NCBI RefSeq assembly: GCF_022899355.1
Contig: NZ_JALJCK010000026.1
Location: 1-38,675 of the forward strand
Reading direction: 5' to 3'
DNA from: Shinella yambaruensis
GTDB lineage: Bacteria > Pseudomonadota > Alphaproteobacteria > Rhizobiales > Rhizobiaceae
Length of the DNA: 38,675 bases
The first letter of the stretch is position 1. Each line of letters begins with the position of its first letter. This document shows, piece by piece, positions 6,159-15,700 of the stretch. The notes below the pieces were generated by a model. The model ran no database searches and was not told the DNA's origin. It saw only the letters and a program-made list of their open reading frames with translations. The position numbers and the translations under genes are program-made.

Positions 6159-6952
6159 GACCCGACCTCCGCCCTGATCTGGCGCACGGCCGCGATGATC
6201 TGGCTGCGCAGAAGGATCAGTACGAGCAGCACCACGACGAGCACGACGCCGCCGGCGGCGATGGCCCGCCAGTCCATGCCCGACAGCCAGCCGAGCCCGA
6301 TCGTGCCGAGACCGCCGCCGCCCGTCAGCCAGGTCCACCGGTTCGATTTCTCCTTGACCTTCTGCTCGACCGTCTCCGGAACGACAGGCTTGTCGACGGG
6401 AACGGGTACCTCAACCCGCTCGACCGGCTGGCCCGCCTTGTGCCGGCGCCGGACCTCCGCGAGCACGTCGCGAACCCTTGCCGTCCGCACGGCGGCATGC
6501 TGCCCATCGTAGAAGCCCTTGCCGCCCACGGTCGGCAACGAAGCCCACTCCCGCGCAAGATTGTCGATGAGCGCGTCTTCCGAAAGGCGGCCGGCAAGAT
6601 ATTTGTCGATGCCGCGAACGCCGAGCAGATAGCACGCCATCTCATCCTGGCACGCCGCATCGAACCGGCGGGACAGCGGATACCGGCCCGGGAGCCTTTC
6701 CCTTATGTCCCGCGCCGTGGTGCGGACGATCTGGTAGCGACCGCACGCCGAGGAGCGAAGCTTGTTCTTCGGATGCTGCAGCATCTTCGTCTGGAGCGCG
6801 TCGAGATCCTTGAGCGTCATCGACACCAGATTGACGTTGCCATCGGTGAAGGCGCCATAGGCCAGCGTCTCATTATAGCCGTCCCCCTTGTCGGTCCCCT
6901 CCGTGAAGCCGATGAGGTCAAGCATAGGCCGGTAGACATGGTACTTGTCCAT
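6155..6952 (-). CDS. Endolysin, lysozyme-like, with C-terminal membrane anchor
   Basis: A 265-residue predicted muralytic enzyme. Residues 10-165 resemble glycoside hydrolase 104-type lambda lysozyme/lytic transglycosylase domains: LIGFTEGT with candidate catalytic Glu18, GYNETLAYGAF, SACGRYQIV (69-76), and NLAREWASLP. A proline-valine linker (180-195) leads to a C-terminal hydrophobic helix (about 231-249). A C-terminal anchor is unusual for an endolysin and may hold it at the inner membrane until holin or depolarisation releases it; a pinholin-like role of the helix is possible. It precedes the spanin genes in the same operon. Confidence 0.78.
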   Translation of the reverse strand: MDKYHVYRPMLDLIGFTEGTDKGDGYNETLAYGAFTDGNVNLVSMTLKDLDALQTKMLQHPKNKLRSSACGRYQIVRTTARDIRERLPGRYPLSRRFDAACQDEMACYLLGVRGIDKYLAGRLSEDALIDNLAREWASLPTVGGKGFYDGQHAAVRTARVRDVLAEVRRRHKAGQPVERVEVPVPVDKPVVPETVEQKVKEKSNRWTWLTGGGGLGTIGLGWLSGMDWRAIAAGGVVLVVVLLVLILLRSQIIAAVRQIRAEVGS

Positions 6953-7032
6953 GGCTCGTTTCCTTTCAGGATGCGTGAAAAAACACCGTCTGCGCGGTCA
7001 AATATCGTCGCACGCCGCGCGACAGGAGGCGG

Positions 7033-9297
7033 TCAGAACAGGCGCCGAATTCCGCCTGACAAGGTTGCGACGATCCTGGGCGCGCCATCAGCGCCCGGGT
7101 GCAGATCGTCAGTCATGAGGGCAAGCGTGTTGTCGACGTTGATGCCGACCTCTTTGTGCACCGGCACGATCGGGATTTGCGAATAGGCGGCCCGATCGAT
7201 GATCGTGTCCTGATACTCGTGCATCCAGTGCGTGCCGTTGTTGTTGATGTTGCTGTCACCATGGCTGGCGCGCGGACCCCGCCACATCGGCGGGGCGAAG
7301 AGCAGCCGCGTTTTGGGCAGCGCGGCGCTGAATTTCGCGATGACGTTCTTCGTGGCGGGCAGAAAATGGGTCGGATCGGTGTCAAGATCATCACCGATCA
7401 CGATTCCCCCGCCGTAGTCGTTCGTGCCCATCATGACGAGGATGGCATCGATCTTGGTCCAATCCATGGTCGACATGAGCAATGCCGCCGCCCGGAAATC
7501 GTCGGTCGAACCACGTCCGGGATCATTGTAGAGGTCTTCCGCCGCCGCGATCTGATTGGACCAGTCGCCGCTTTCCACGGCATCGGCCAGAGCGGTCGCC
7601 GAAAACCACTTTTTGTACATATAGAGCGTACCGGATGTGCGATTGTCCCACACCATGCGCGCGCCCCCGAAGCCGAGATTGACGACCTCGCAACCCAGGC
7701 GCTCGGCGATCAGCGCCGGAATGCCATAGTTCTGGACAATCGAGTCACCGATTATGGCGATACGTTTGCCAATCATCGGATTGGCCCGCTTCAGTGCAGC
7801 GGCGAGGTTACTGCCCTTGTACTGGTCCGACCAACGGTCGCGAGGCACACGAGAAGCGGAGACCGGCCGCGAGACGAGCAGCCCCTGAAACCCGCCGACC
7901 TGTGCCCGCGCACCGCTGACAAGGCCGCCTCCGGGCACGCCGAGGCGAAACTCGTTGTCTTCGACGCCGGCAGGAACCGTCGTCGTGACGAAGAGACGCC
8001 GTAGGTTGGCGGAGAGCTGCTCGGCCGTCGCCAGATTGACGACCCCCTGCGACACCCCGCCTGCGAAGCGGTGCAGCTGCACCAGCGAGGGCCAGTCGGT
8101 TCCGGTGGCTGACCAGACGTAGGCGGAGACGTGCGCCACGCGCGCAAGCGCGTCAAAGGGGATGCCGATGCGCTCGAAAAACGCCGCGCCGCCGGTCCCG
8201 ATCTCGTAAGCGCGCTCGATACCGTGATCCGCAAGCGGCGTCTCCGCAGCCGCAATGACCGCCGCGGACGTGAGGACCGGTGGCGTACCGTCTACTGCAA
8301 GGCGGGGATTGGGGACGATGTTGGCCGTTGCCGCAAGCTCGGCGATCAATCCGGGATCGGCGGGTGTAGCCGTGTAGCAGGCAGGGTCGATGACCCAGGA
8401 CCAACCGTCGTTGGCGCTGGAGGACGAGGAATCCACAGCCGTGCCGCTGGCCGGCAACGCATCGGGATTGACGGTGAGCACGAACGCCATGTCCTGGCGG
8501 GCAGGCGGGACAATCCGGATCGTCTGAATACCCGCGCCCCGCACGATCGGCGTTTGCTGATTGGATCGGGTCACGAGGTTGATCGGCGAGTTCGCGCCGG
8601 CCATGGTGCTCGCCTGAAACGCCTGTATGATCCAGCCTTCGCCTGGTGAGCCGGAGACGCCGTTCTCGTAATATCCGATATGGTAGACCTCGCCCTCGAT
8701 CGCGCCCTCGACGCGAACATCAAGCAGCGCATCCCGCCACGCACCGGCAGGCGACGCCGAGGTAATGCCGTTTCGTGTCCGCTGGGCAAGCGGATAGGGC
8801 TTGCCGGAGTTGGTCGCCTTGCTGTCGAATGCCGCGCGGACGTTGTCGGCCAGCATGCCGGAGAGCGTGCCGTTCGACGAGTTGAAAAGCAGATTGAGCT
8901 TCCGGCCGGCGGCAATGTCCGCGCGGATGATCGATGAGAAAAACGCCTTGACCGCGCTGTAGGGACCGGGAGCCGTGACATCCACATACAGGCCCTCGGT
9001 CGGCGCCAGGACCGTGGTCGGCAGCGCTGCCACGCTGACAAGGTTCCCGGCCATTACGCCAATGACGCCCGACCACGCGAGCTTCCAGCTCGTGCCGTTG
9101 CGTGCAACCACCAGGCCGGACGATCCGTATTCCGATATGGCCACTGACGTCGTCGTCTTCATCGCCGTCAGGTTGGCGGCAAGCGTCGATTCGCCCTGCC
9201 TCGCGGTCTCGACCTCATTCGCGCGATCGATGACCGTGTTGAGCTTCGAGCGCGACGACGGGCCGCTCTCGTTCAGGACGAGAGGTGCAATTGCCAT
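7033..9297 (-). CDS. Tailspike/tail fibre with SGNH (GDSL) hydrolase domain
   Basis: A 754-residue virion protein. The first 100 residues (MAIAPLVLNESGPSSRSKLN onward) look like a virion-attachment module, followed by a beta-rich region. The C-terminal third is an SGNH esterase: GDSI with Ser519 (block I), GTNDYGG with Asn626 (block III) and DDLHPG with Asp730 and His733 (block V). Such domains deacetylate surface polysaccharide, helping the phage cross host capsule or lipopolysaccharide. ATG 9297 has AGGAG upstream. It is the most distal structural gene of the tail block, as expected for a receptor-binding protein. Confidence 0.82.
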   Translation of the reverse strand: MAIAPLVLNESGPSSRSKLNTVIDRANEVETARQGESTLAANLTAMKTTTSVAISEYGSSGLVVARNGTSWKLAWSGVIGVMAGNLVSVAALPTTVLAPTEGLYVDVTAPGPYSAVKAFFSSIIRADIAAGRKLNLLFNSSNGTLSGMLADNVRAAFDSKATNSGKPYPLAQRTRNGITSASPAGAWRDALLDVRVEGAIEGEVYHIGYYENGVSGSPGEGWIIQAFQASTMAGANSPINLVTRSNQQTPIVRGAGIQTIRIVPPARQDMAFVLTVNPDALPASGTAVDSSSSSANDGWSWVIDPACYTATPADPGLIAELAATANIVPNPRLAVDGTPPVLTSAAVIAAAETPLADHGIERAYEIGTGGAAFFERIGIPFDALARVAHVSAYVWSATGTDWPSLVQLHRFAGGVSQGVVNLATAEQLSANLRRLFVTTTVPAGVEDNEFRLGVPGGGLVSGARAQVGGFQGLLVSRPVSASRVPRDRWSDQYKGSNLAAALKRANPMIGKRIAIIGDSIVQNYGIPALIAERLGCEVVNLGFGGARMVWDNRTSGTLYMYKKWFSATALADAVESGDWSNQIAAAEDLYNDPGRGSTDDFRAAALLMSTMDWTKIDAILVMMGTNDYGGGIVIGDDLDTDPTHFLPATKNVIAKFSAALPKTRLLFAPPMWRGPRASHGDSNINNNGTHWMHEYQDTIIDRAAYSQIPIVPVHKEVGINVDNTLALMTDDLHPGADGAPRIVATLSGGIRRLF

Positions 9298-9314
9298 GGT
9301 TGGCTCCTGAAATT

Positions 9315-9992
9315 TTAGAGGGTTTCGCGGAGAGTCAGAGTTGCGGTGCCGAAGCGCAGCAAGTTGAGAGAGAGGTCGCCGTCGCTGATGTCGGCCAGCT
9401 CGCAGCGCAGGCGCGGATTGCGCGCCTCGACGGTCCAGCCATTGAGCATGGCCTCGCGGATCGGCGGCAGGACGGAGACGGTATAGCTCGCGGTCGGGTC
9501 CTCGCCGTCCGTCCACAGCCGTGTGTCGTTCCACGGGCTGTCGCGAACCCAGGGGCTGAGCGTCGGATCGATCGCCGGCGAGGCCAGCACCTTGCGCACG
9601 AGGTACAGGCTGTTGTTGACCGTGTAGTAATCGCCGGCCGCGACCGTCACGCCTTCCACGTCAAGTTCAAGCTCGGTGGCGCGCAGGGCGGCATTGGCGC
9701 CGATCTTGACCCAGGATACGCTTTCGTCCGCGCCCTCCGGCCGGTAGCCCGCGCAAATCGGCAGATCGACGGCCCCGCCGGCCCGCAGGTGCGCCGCAAG
9801 CGCCCTGTAGGCCCGCGACCGCGCCGGTGAATTGATCACCATCTCGATCTTGACGTGCCAGTAACCCGCATCCGAGAACACGCGCTGCCCGCGACCGTAT
9901 CGCGTCGTCGGGCCGCCGCGTGTCGAATTGCGCAACTCTGGATCACAGCGCCGCAGCTTGAGCACCGGGTCCAATGCAATCACATCCACCAT
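9315..9992 (-). CDS. Tail tip-associated virion protein, function unknown
   Basis: A 225-residue protein between the tail tip protein and the tailspike, starting at ATG 9992 with GAGGGTAGC upstream. It is soluble, beta-rich by appearance, with motifs such as SDAGYWHVKIEMVINSPA and ISDGDLSLNLLRFGTATL. No named family recognised. Its position suggests a connector between the tail tip and the spike or a baseplate component. Confidence 0.6.
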   Translation of the reverse strand: MVDVIALDPVLKLRRCDPELRNSTRGGPTTRYGRGQRVFSDAGYWHVKIEMVINSPARSRAYRALAAHLRAGGAVDLPICAGYRPEGADESVSWVKIGANAALRATELELDVEGVTVAAGDYYTVNNSLYLVRKVLASPAIDPTLSPWVRDSPWNDTRLWTDGEDPTASYTVSVLPPIREAMLNGWTVEARNPRLRCELADISDGDLSLNLLRFGTATLTLRETL

Positions 9993-10002
9993 GCTACCCT
10001 CA

Positions 10003-11778
10003 TCAGCCCGGAATCGTTACGTCGGCGCCGTTCACCCAGTCGGATACCGCGCCGCCCACGGTTCTCCAGCGCACGCGCTGCTTGATGACGACGCCCCGGT
10101 TCATCGGTCCGGTCTCCGCATCTCGGCCGCCGTCCGCCACGGCCATGCCGAGCCAGTCAACGCCGCCGTTCAACGAATATTGAGCATCCGCTTGCAGCCC
10201 GCCGCGTGGCGCCGGGTCCCAATGGATGGCGGCGACGTAGACGCGCATCGGCGTCTTCTCCCACCCTTCCGGCGTCTCATAATCGATATCGCCCAGGTCG
10301 CGTTGCGGCGTATTGGTCCAGACGCCGGTGGGAACCGGTATCGTCTCTTCCACCAGGGCCTCCGGCACGGTCGGCCCCGTTCCCTCTTCCAGGGTCGCGT
10401 TGAAATCGTAGGTGGAAGCCTCGAAAGAGGCGACTTGCAGCGTCACCGTCATGCTCTCGGTATCGAGCGCGGGCGTGCCGAGGATTTCAAAGGTGCCGTC
10501 GATCTCATAATCCGGCAGCACAAGGTTGATCCATCGTTGGTCCCAGGCATTGAGGGCATGGAGCGTGCAGGTGATCGAGCCTTGCCAGCGCGGCGAGGCG
10601 CGCTTCTGGACGATCTTCGCAATCCGCCGCGCGTGGTTGTGGTGCTGGATCTCGTAGGCATTCAGGACGTTCGAACGAACCTCGCCGAGCTGCGAGATTG
10701 ACGCCTCGTCGCGCCAGGGGTCGGACGTTGCTTCCTTGTAACCGACCTCAACGTGAGTGAATTTGACGATGACTTCGTTGGTTTCGCGGAACGGCCCCGA
10801 GCTGTCCCGCAGGCTGGCCGAAATGATATGGCCGTCCGCGTCGGAGATCGTGACGACGGGCGCCACCCACTTGCCGGCATCGAACCCGACCTTGCCGGCC
10901 GACGTGATATAGAGCCGCCCGTCGCAGGCATTGATGATACGGCTGAGGACGGCGCGCGGTTCCTCGTCAAAGCTGTAGGTCAACCCGATGGCATAGCGCG
11001 GTATGGTCCCGCCGCCCTTGATCGGAACCGCCTCGTCACAGACATTCGCCGCCGTCGCGAAGGATGCCTCGTCGATCAGCCATCCAGGAATCTGCATCCC
11101 ATCAGGATGCGTCAGGTAGTCCCGCATGATGAGCGCCGCGTTGCGCGTCCACGGCGACGTGCCGGACCTCGGATCGTAGCACCCCGCGCCGTCGATCACG
11201 CGATGCAGGAGCGGTATGCGGTTCGGGTAAACCTTCGTGATATCGTCCTGGTCCACCGACGCCGTGTAGAGCAGCGATGCGGCCAACCCTTCAAGCTTGT
11301 GGGCCGGGCTCCAGATCGATGGGAAGTCCGTGTTCAGGCGTCCCCAGCCCGAGACCCCCGGCCACCCGAAATGCGTGTCGATGATCTGACTGCCGGGATT
11401 GTACGGCGGCGTGACGACGCCGCCCGCATAGCCGGACTGAAGCTCCACGAGCCGATTATCGATATAGGTCTCGTGATAGCCGGTAATCGGCCCCTGCCCG
11501 TGCACGATGAGCTGGTACAAGCTGCCGTTCTTGGTCTCGATAAAGACGACGTAACCGCCCACCTTGACGCGCCCGTAATGCCGGCTGCGCGGTCCGACGC
11601 TTTGCCGGAAAAGCCCCTGAATATCCTCTGGTTTCCGCTGCTTCTGCCCGAAAAGCTCCTGCGCGATGAATTGCAGGCCCATGGACAGGCCGAGGCCGAC
11701 GGCGCTCGTGAGGAGCGAGCCGGCGAAGCTCGCCGCGAATGCCGGCGTGAACAGGAATCCGACAATGGCTTGAGGCAT
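10003..11778 (-). CDS. Tail tip / central fibre protein (gpJ-like)
   Basis: A 591-residue protein starting at ATG 11778, in an ATGA overlap with the peptidase gene. The N-terminal 50 residues have hydrophobic helices (FTPAFAASFAGSLLTSAVGL). The middle contains YGRVKVGGYVVFIE, WTRNAALIMRDYLTHPDG and a beta-rich hub region. The C-terminus carries a beta-sandwich-like segment with PMRVYVAAIHW. It resembles tail proteins of rhizobial siphophages and gene transfer agents that sit after an NlpC/P60-type peptidase, equivalent to the lambda J hub. It probably forms the tail tip that contacts the cell surface. Confidence 0.72.
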   Translation of the reverse strand: MPQAIVGFLFTPAFAASFAGSLLTSAVGLGLSMGLQFIAQELFGQKQRKPEDIQGLFRQSVGPRSRHYGRVKVGGYVVFIETKNGSLYQLIVHGQGPITGYHETYIDNRLVELQSGYAGGVVTPPYNPGSQIIDTHFGWPGVSGWGRLNTDFPSIWSPAHKLEGLAASLLYTASVDQDDITKVYPNRIPLLHRVIDGAGCYDPRSGTSPWTRNAALIMRDYLTHPDGMQIPGWLIDEASFATAANVCDEAVPIKGGGTIPRYAIGLTYSFDEEPRAVLSRIINACDGRLYITSAGKVGFDAGKWVAPVVTISDADGHIISASLRDSSGPFRETNEVIVKFTHVEVGYKEATSDPWRDEASISQLGEVRSNVLNAYEIQHHNHARRIAKIVQKRASPRWQGSITCTLHALNAWDQRWINLVLPDYEIDGTFEILGTPALDTESMTVTLQVASFEASTYDFNATLEEGTGPTVPEALVEETIPVPTGVWTNTPQRDLGDIDYETPEGWEKTPMRVYVAAIHWDPAPRGGLQADAQYSLNGGVDWLGMAVADGGRDAETGPMNRGVVIKQRVRWRTVGGAVSDWVNGADVTIPG

Positions 11779-12167
11779 CAGATACTCCAGATCATCAGGG
11801 GACGGCACCTGGTGGTGATGGTGAGGCCGTCCGTGCACTTGATCGCCCACTTGCCGCTGATCGTGCGGATCGCGCCGAAATGCGCGTTCCCGAAGCGGAC
11901 AACGGCGATGTCGCCGGGCTTGGGGTTGGCAGTCCGGCGGGCTCCGACCGTACGGCAGAGATCACGGACCAGGCGCAGCAAGCCGCCGTGCTTCGCCAGC
12001 ACCGCGCCGCAGGCGTCCCCGTCGTGGTAGGTCGCGATGAGATGCGCCGCCGGGTCGCATCCATGGTTCTCCGCCCACCACCGCCCGAGCACGAGCGCGC
12101 AATCGGTCCGGCCATAGCAGAACGGCTCGCGGGCGAGCGAGGCGAGAAAGGCGGCAATGTCGGGCAT
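11778..12167 (-). CDS. Tail-associated NlpC/P60-like peptidase (DUF6950-like)
   Basis: A 129-residue protein with FCYGRTDCALVLGRW near residues 16-30, the cysteine-containing helix start typical of papain-like NlpC/P60 cell wall peptidases, and PGDIAVVRFGNAHFGAI (about 84-100), where the histidine motif is expected. The family is recalled as DUF6950. It is the counterpart of the lambda K domain and likely cuts peptidoglycan locally during DNA entry. Confidence 0.7.
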   Translation of the reverse strand: MPDIAAFLASLAREPFCYGRTDCALVLGRWWAENHGCDPAAHLIATYHDGDACGAVLAKHGGLLRLVRDLCRTVGARRTANPKPGDIAVVRFGNAHFGAIRTISGKWAIKCTDGLTITTRCRPLMIWSI

Positions 12168-12169
12168 GG

Positions 12170-12745
12170 TCAGACGGCGGGCCAGATGATGTTCTTGTTG
12201 TCGATCCCGGCAACCCGCTCCAGCCCCCTGTCCCCAGGATGCCGGAGCTGCTGGTCCCGGTCGGTCAGGTAGCCGTAAGGCGCCCGCCGGCGCACCGCGA
12301 AGGGCGTCTCGGCCGTGACAGCGACCTCATAGACCCGGCCCGCGTCCGTGCTTTCGAAACTCGGCGCCAGCCCCGTCATGCGAACGAACATGAGGGAATA
12401 CGGATTGTCGAGCGGCTGCCAGGCCTCGTCGAAGAACTGGATGTAGATGAGCGCCGGGCGATAGAGATATTCCTCCGTCTCGCCCTTCGCCTTGGCCGCG
12501 AAATCGGCATCGACGCCCGAAAGCCGGAACCGAACCTCCGGCGCCACGCCGTTGACGGCCTGGGAAATGCCTTCAATGCTTCCAAGCCCGCCGGTGCCCT
12601 CCCACGTCCGGCCGTCGAGCGTTTTGATAGGACCCCCGCCCTCCCAAAGCCATTCATTGCCGGAGGTGAACTGGAGCTCGAGCAGCAGGGCGGCACGCAC
12701 CGTCCCGCCCGCCATCTGGATTTTGGCAGCTTCCGAGAAGTTCAT
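12170..12745 (-). CDS. Distal tail protein, putative
   Basis: A 191-residue protein whose ATG overlaps the tape measure stop (ATGA). It is beta-rich, with ELQFTSGNEWLWEGGGPI, VRFRLSGVD, YLYRPALIYIQFFDEAWQPL and YEVAVTAETPFAVRRRAPYG. The gene order (tape measure, this gene, NlpC-like peptidase, hub) matches the distal tail/baseplate protein of GTA-like siphophages. Exact family not assigned. Confidence 0.6.
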   Translation of the reverse strand: MNFSEAAKIQMAGGTVRAALLLELQFTSGNEWLWEGGGPIKTLDGRTWEGTGGLGSIEGISQAVNGVAPEVRFRLSGVDADFAAKAKGETEEYLYRPALIYIQFFDEAWQPLDNPYSLMFVRMTGLAPSFESTDAGRVYEVAVTAETPFAVRRRAPYGYLTDRDQQLRHPGDRGLERVAGIDNKNIIWPAV

Positions 12746-15700
12746 CCGCGCCGCTCCTGGTAGCTGTGCATCGCATCGACAGCCGTCTGCCCGGCGCGTG
12801 TCCGGTCATAATGCTTGACATGCGCGGCCGCGCGCCGATCCGCAACGCCGGTCGATATCCGCTCCACCTTGCTTTCGAAGTTGCCGTCCGCGTCGAAACG
12901 GGACACAAACTCGACCTTCATGCCGCTCGCGGCCCCGACCTGCGGGATCGCCGGCATCTTCGGCATGGGAATGCGCGGATTGATCATGTCGCCGACAGAC
13001 CCGCCGCCGGAATATCCGCGCAGGCGCCGCCGCACGTCGTCGAGCGCGGAGGGTCCGCCCGCCGCCCGTACGGATTCCTGGTCGAAGACGTATTCGCCCT
13101 TGTGCACGACGCCGGCCGGCGCATATTTGCCGCCATGCCCGGTATAGCCGCCCGCCGAAAAGAGGCCGACCTTTCCGATGGGATTGAAGCCCCCGCCGAA
13201 CAGCCCGCCGAAGATGCTGGAAAGGAAGCCGCCGCCACCCCCGCCGGCGCTGTTGACCTGAAAAATCGCGTCAAGCACGTCATCCAGCAGCTTGTCCGCC
13301 ACCTTCTGCAAGGCGCCCGCCAGCGCTTCGGCCGCCGACTTCCCGTCCATCAGGTCCTTGATGAAGCCCTTGGTCACATCCCGGCTGACGGAGGCCCATT
13401 CCTCGGCGGACCGGCGGATATCCTGTTGCGCTGCCGAAAGCCGGGTGCCGGCCGCTTCCGCATTGCCGGTCTCCATCGCAAGCTGGCGCATGGCTTCCGC
13501 CTGCTCGCGCGCAGCCGGCGACAGGCTGGAAAGGTCGCCGTACAGCAGCTGCTGCACGTCCTTCAGCTCGCGGCCGGCGGCCGTGCCCTCCTGCATGGCG
13601 GCATTGAGCAGATATTGCGCCGCCTGCACGGTGGACATCGCGCGGCCGTAGTCGTCGACCAGCGGGTTGAGGCTGGCACGAATGGCCGTCTCCGCCTGCA
13701 AGGCCGCGATCATGGCCCGCTGTTCCTGCAAGCGGGCGTCGAAGCCCTCCCGCCCCTTCACCTCGGCTTGCGTGATCGGCGACGTGCCGCCGAGATACAT
13801 CTCGGCCTCCGCATCGCGGCGCTTCCGGTTGATGCCGGCATTGTCGCCGCCAAGCCCCTTGATCGCCTGGTAGACCGTCTGGTCATTGCCGGTCTTGATG
13901 GCGGCAACGATCCGGTCGGGCAGGGAGCCGTAATTGTAGGCGATGGACGTCAAGGCCGCCTGCTGATCGCTGCTCATCGCCTCGAATGTGCTGGAGCCGA
14001 TACGCTGGCGGATTCCCGTCTGGAATTCGCCGATGCGCCGTTCAAGATCCCGGTTCGCGTCGGCGACGGAGACCGAAATCCCTTGCGTGACGCGCTGGAT
14101 CGACCCGTCGTCGAGCGTCACCGTATCCGAGCCATAACCGACGCGGTAGGCGTTGACATCCCAATAGGGCGTGGACCGGAAGGATTCGAAACCCTTGATG
14201 ACCTCGGCCGCCGAGGACGCCGTTCTCTCGCGCGCCGCCACGGCATCGCGATCGGCAAGGTTGCTGACCGCCTGGAGCCGTGCCGCCGCCTCCGTCAGCT
14301 TGACGCCGGCCTCCTCCGCCCGCTTCATGACGGCGAGGGTTTCCGCGTCAATCTTCTTCTGGTTTTCCGTCCGCTGCGCGTCGGCGACTTCCTGCGAGAG
14401 GAAGTCGCGTTTCTTGTCGCGTTCGCTGATCGCCGTACCGAGGCGGTTCCAGTCGCGCCCACCACCCATGCCGCCGAGGTCGGCAAGTTCGCTTTTCAGC
14501 AGTTCCGTCGCCCCCAACGCCCGCTTCAACTCGTCGATTAGCGGCCTGAATTGCTTCGCCAGCGTCTGAAATTTAGGGTTCGAATTGGCAAGGGCATGAA
14601 TGGCGTCGTCGGCCTCTTCCGCCGATTTGGAGCCGTTCTCCAGCCCCTTTGCCAGCGCGTCAAGCTGCTTGAGTTGCGCGTCTGAGATAAGCCGCCGGGG
14701 CGCGTTGGCCGAAACGTCGCGAAGGTATTCAACAACAGCACGGCGGGCGTCATCGATCTTGTCGGTCCCGACACCAATCCCCTGTGAAAGGTCGTTCTTC
14801 TGCCGTTCAACAAATTTAGGCTCCGCCTGCTCCACCGCCTCCCCGGCCTTTTCGGCCGCTACCTTGACCTTCTCCAAGGCGCGGGCATAGGTCTCGGCGG
14901 CGCTGCTCGCTTCACCGGAGCGCGTGCCGAAGGCAATCAACGCGCCCGTGAGAACCGTGCCGATGACGAGCCCCACAGGGCCGGCCGCCGCGCTCAATCC
15001 GCCCATGGCAACGCTGAGTGATGCCATGGTACGTGCTGCGGCAATTGCCTTTGCAAGATTTAGAAGCGCTTTCGACCCCAGTCCCAGGGAAACCAGCATC
15101 TGCGCCATGGAGCGCCCGACCAGCGCACCCGCGATGACGCCCGCCAGGATCAACGTGCCATCGGCGACGGTCTTGAAATTGTCGGCAAGAGCATTGAGGC
15201 CGGCAACCAGACGCTCAGAGGCCCCGAGCGATTCATCCGTCGAGCCGATGTATTTCGTCAGCGCGTTGTCAACCTTCGTCCATCCCTGTTCGATCGTCTG
15301 GGTGGAATTGGCGGCCATCTTCTCGATTTCCGGCAGCCCCTTGAGGAACGCGTCGAAGAACTGACGACCGGAAACCTTGCCGTCATTGACGAGCTGTTTC
15401 AGCTTGCTGACCGAGCCGCCCGCCTCGTCCAGCCCGGCGGCAACCGCCATCAGGATCGGCCGCGCCCCCTCATTGACCGAATTGAATTCCTCGGCCTGCA
15501 CCCGCGTGGAACCAAGCAACTGACCGAGCTGCGTTAATGCCCCGGAAGCTGCGCCGGCCCCTGTGCCGGCCACCCGGAGGGCCGTGGCAACGCCGCCGGA
15601 AAACTTGATGATTTCCTCCTGGCTGGCGCCGAGAACGTCGCCCGCCTGCGCGGCCTTGCCATAAAGGTTCGCGAGCGCACCGATCGGCGCGGCATTGCGC

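Noticed and set aside
10753..12030. Long plus-strand open frame of 425 codons
   Set aside because: It lies antisense to the well-supported tail tip and peptidase genes, is arginine/aspartate-rich low-complexity, and is a mirror of GC-rich codon use.
12766..14541. Plus-strand open frame of 591 codons
   Set aside because: It is fully antisense to the tape measure gene and has no domain or ribosome site.
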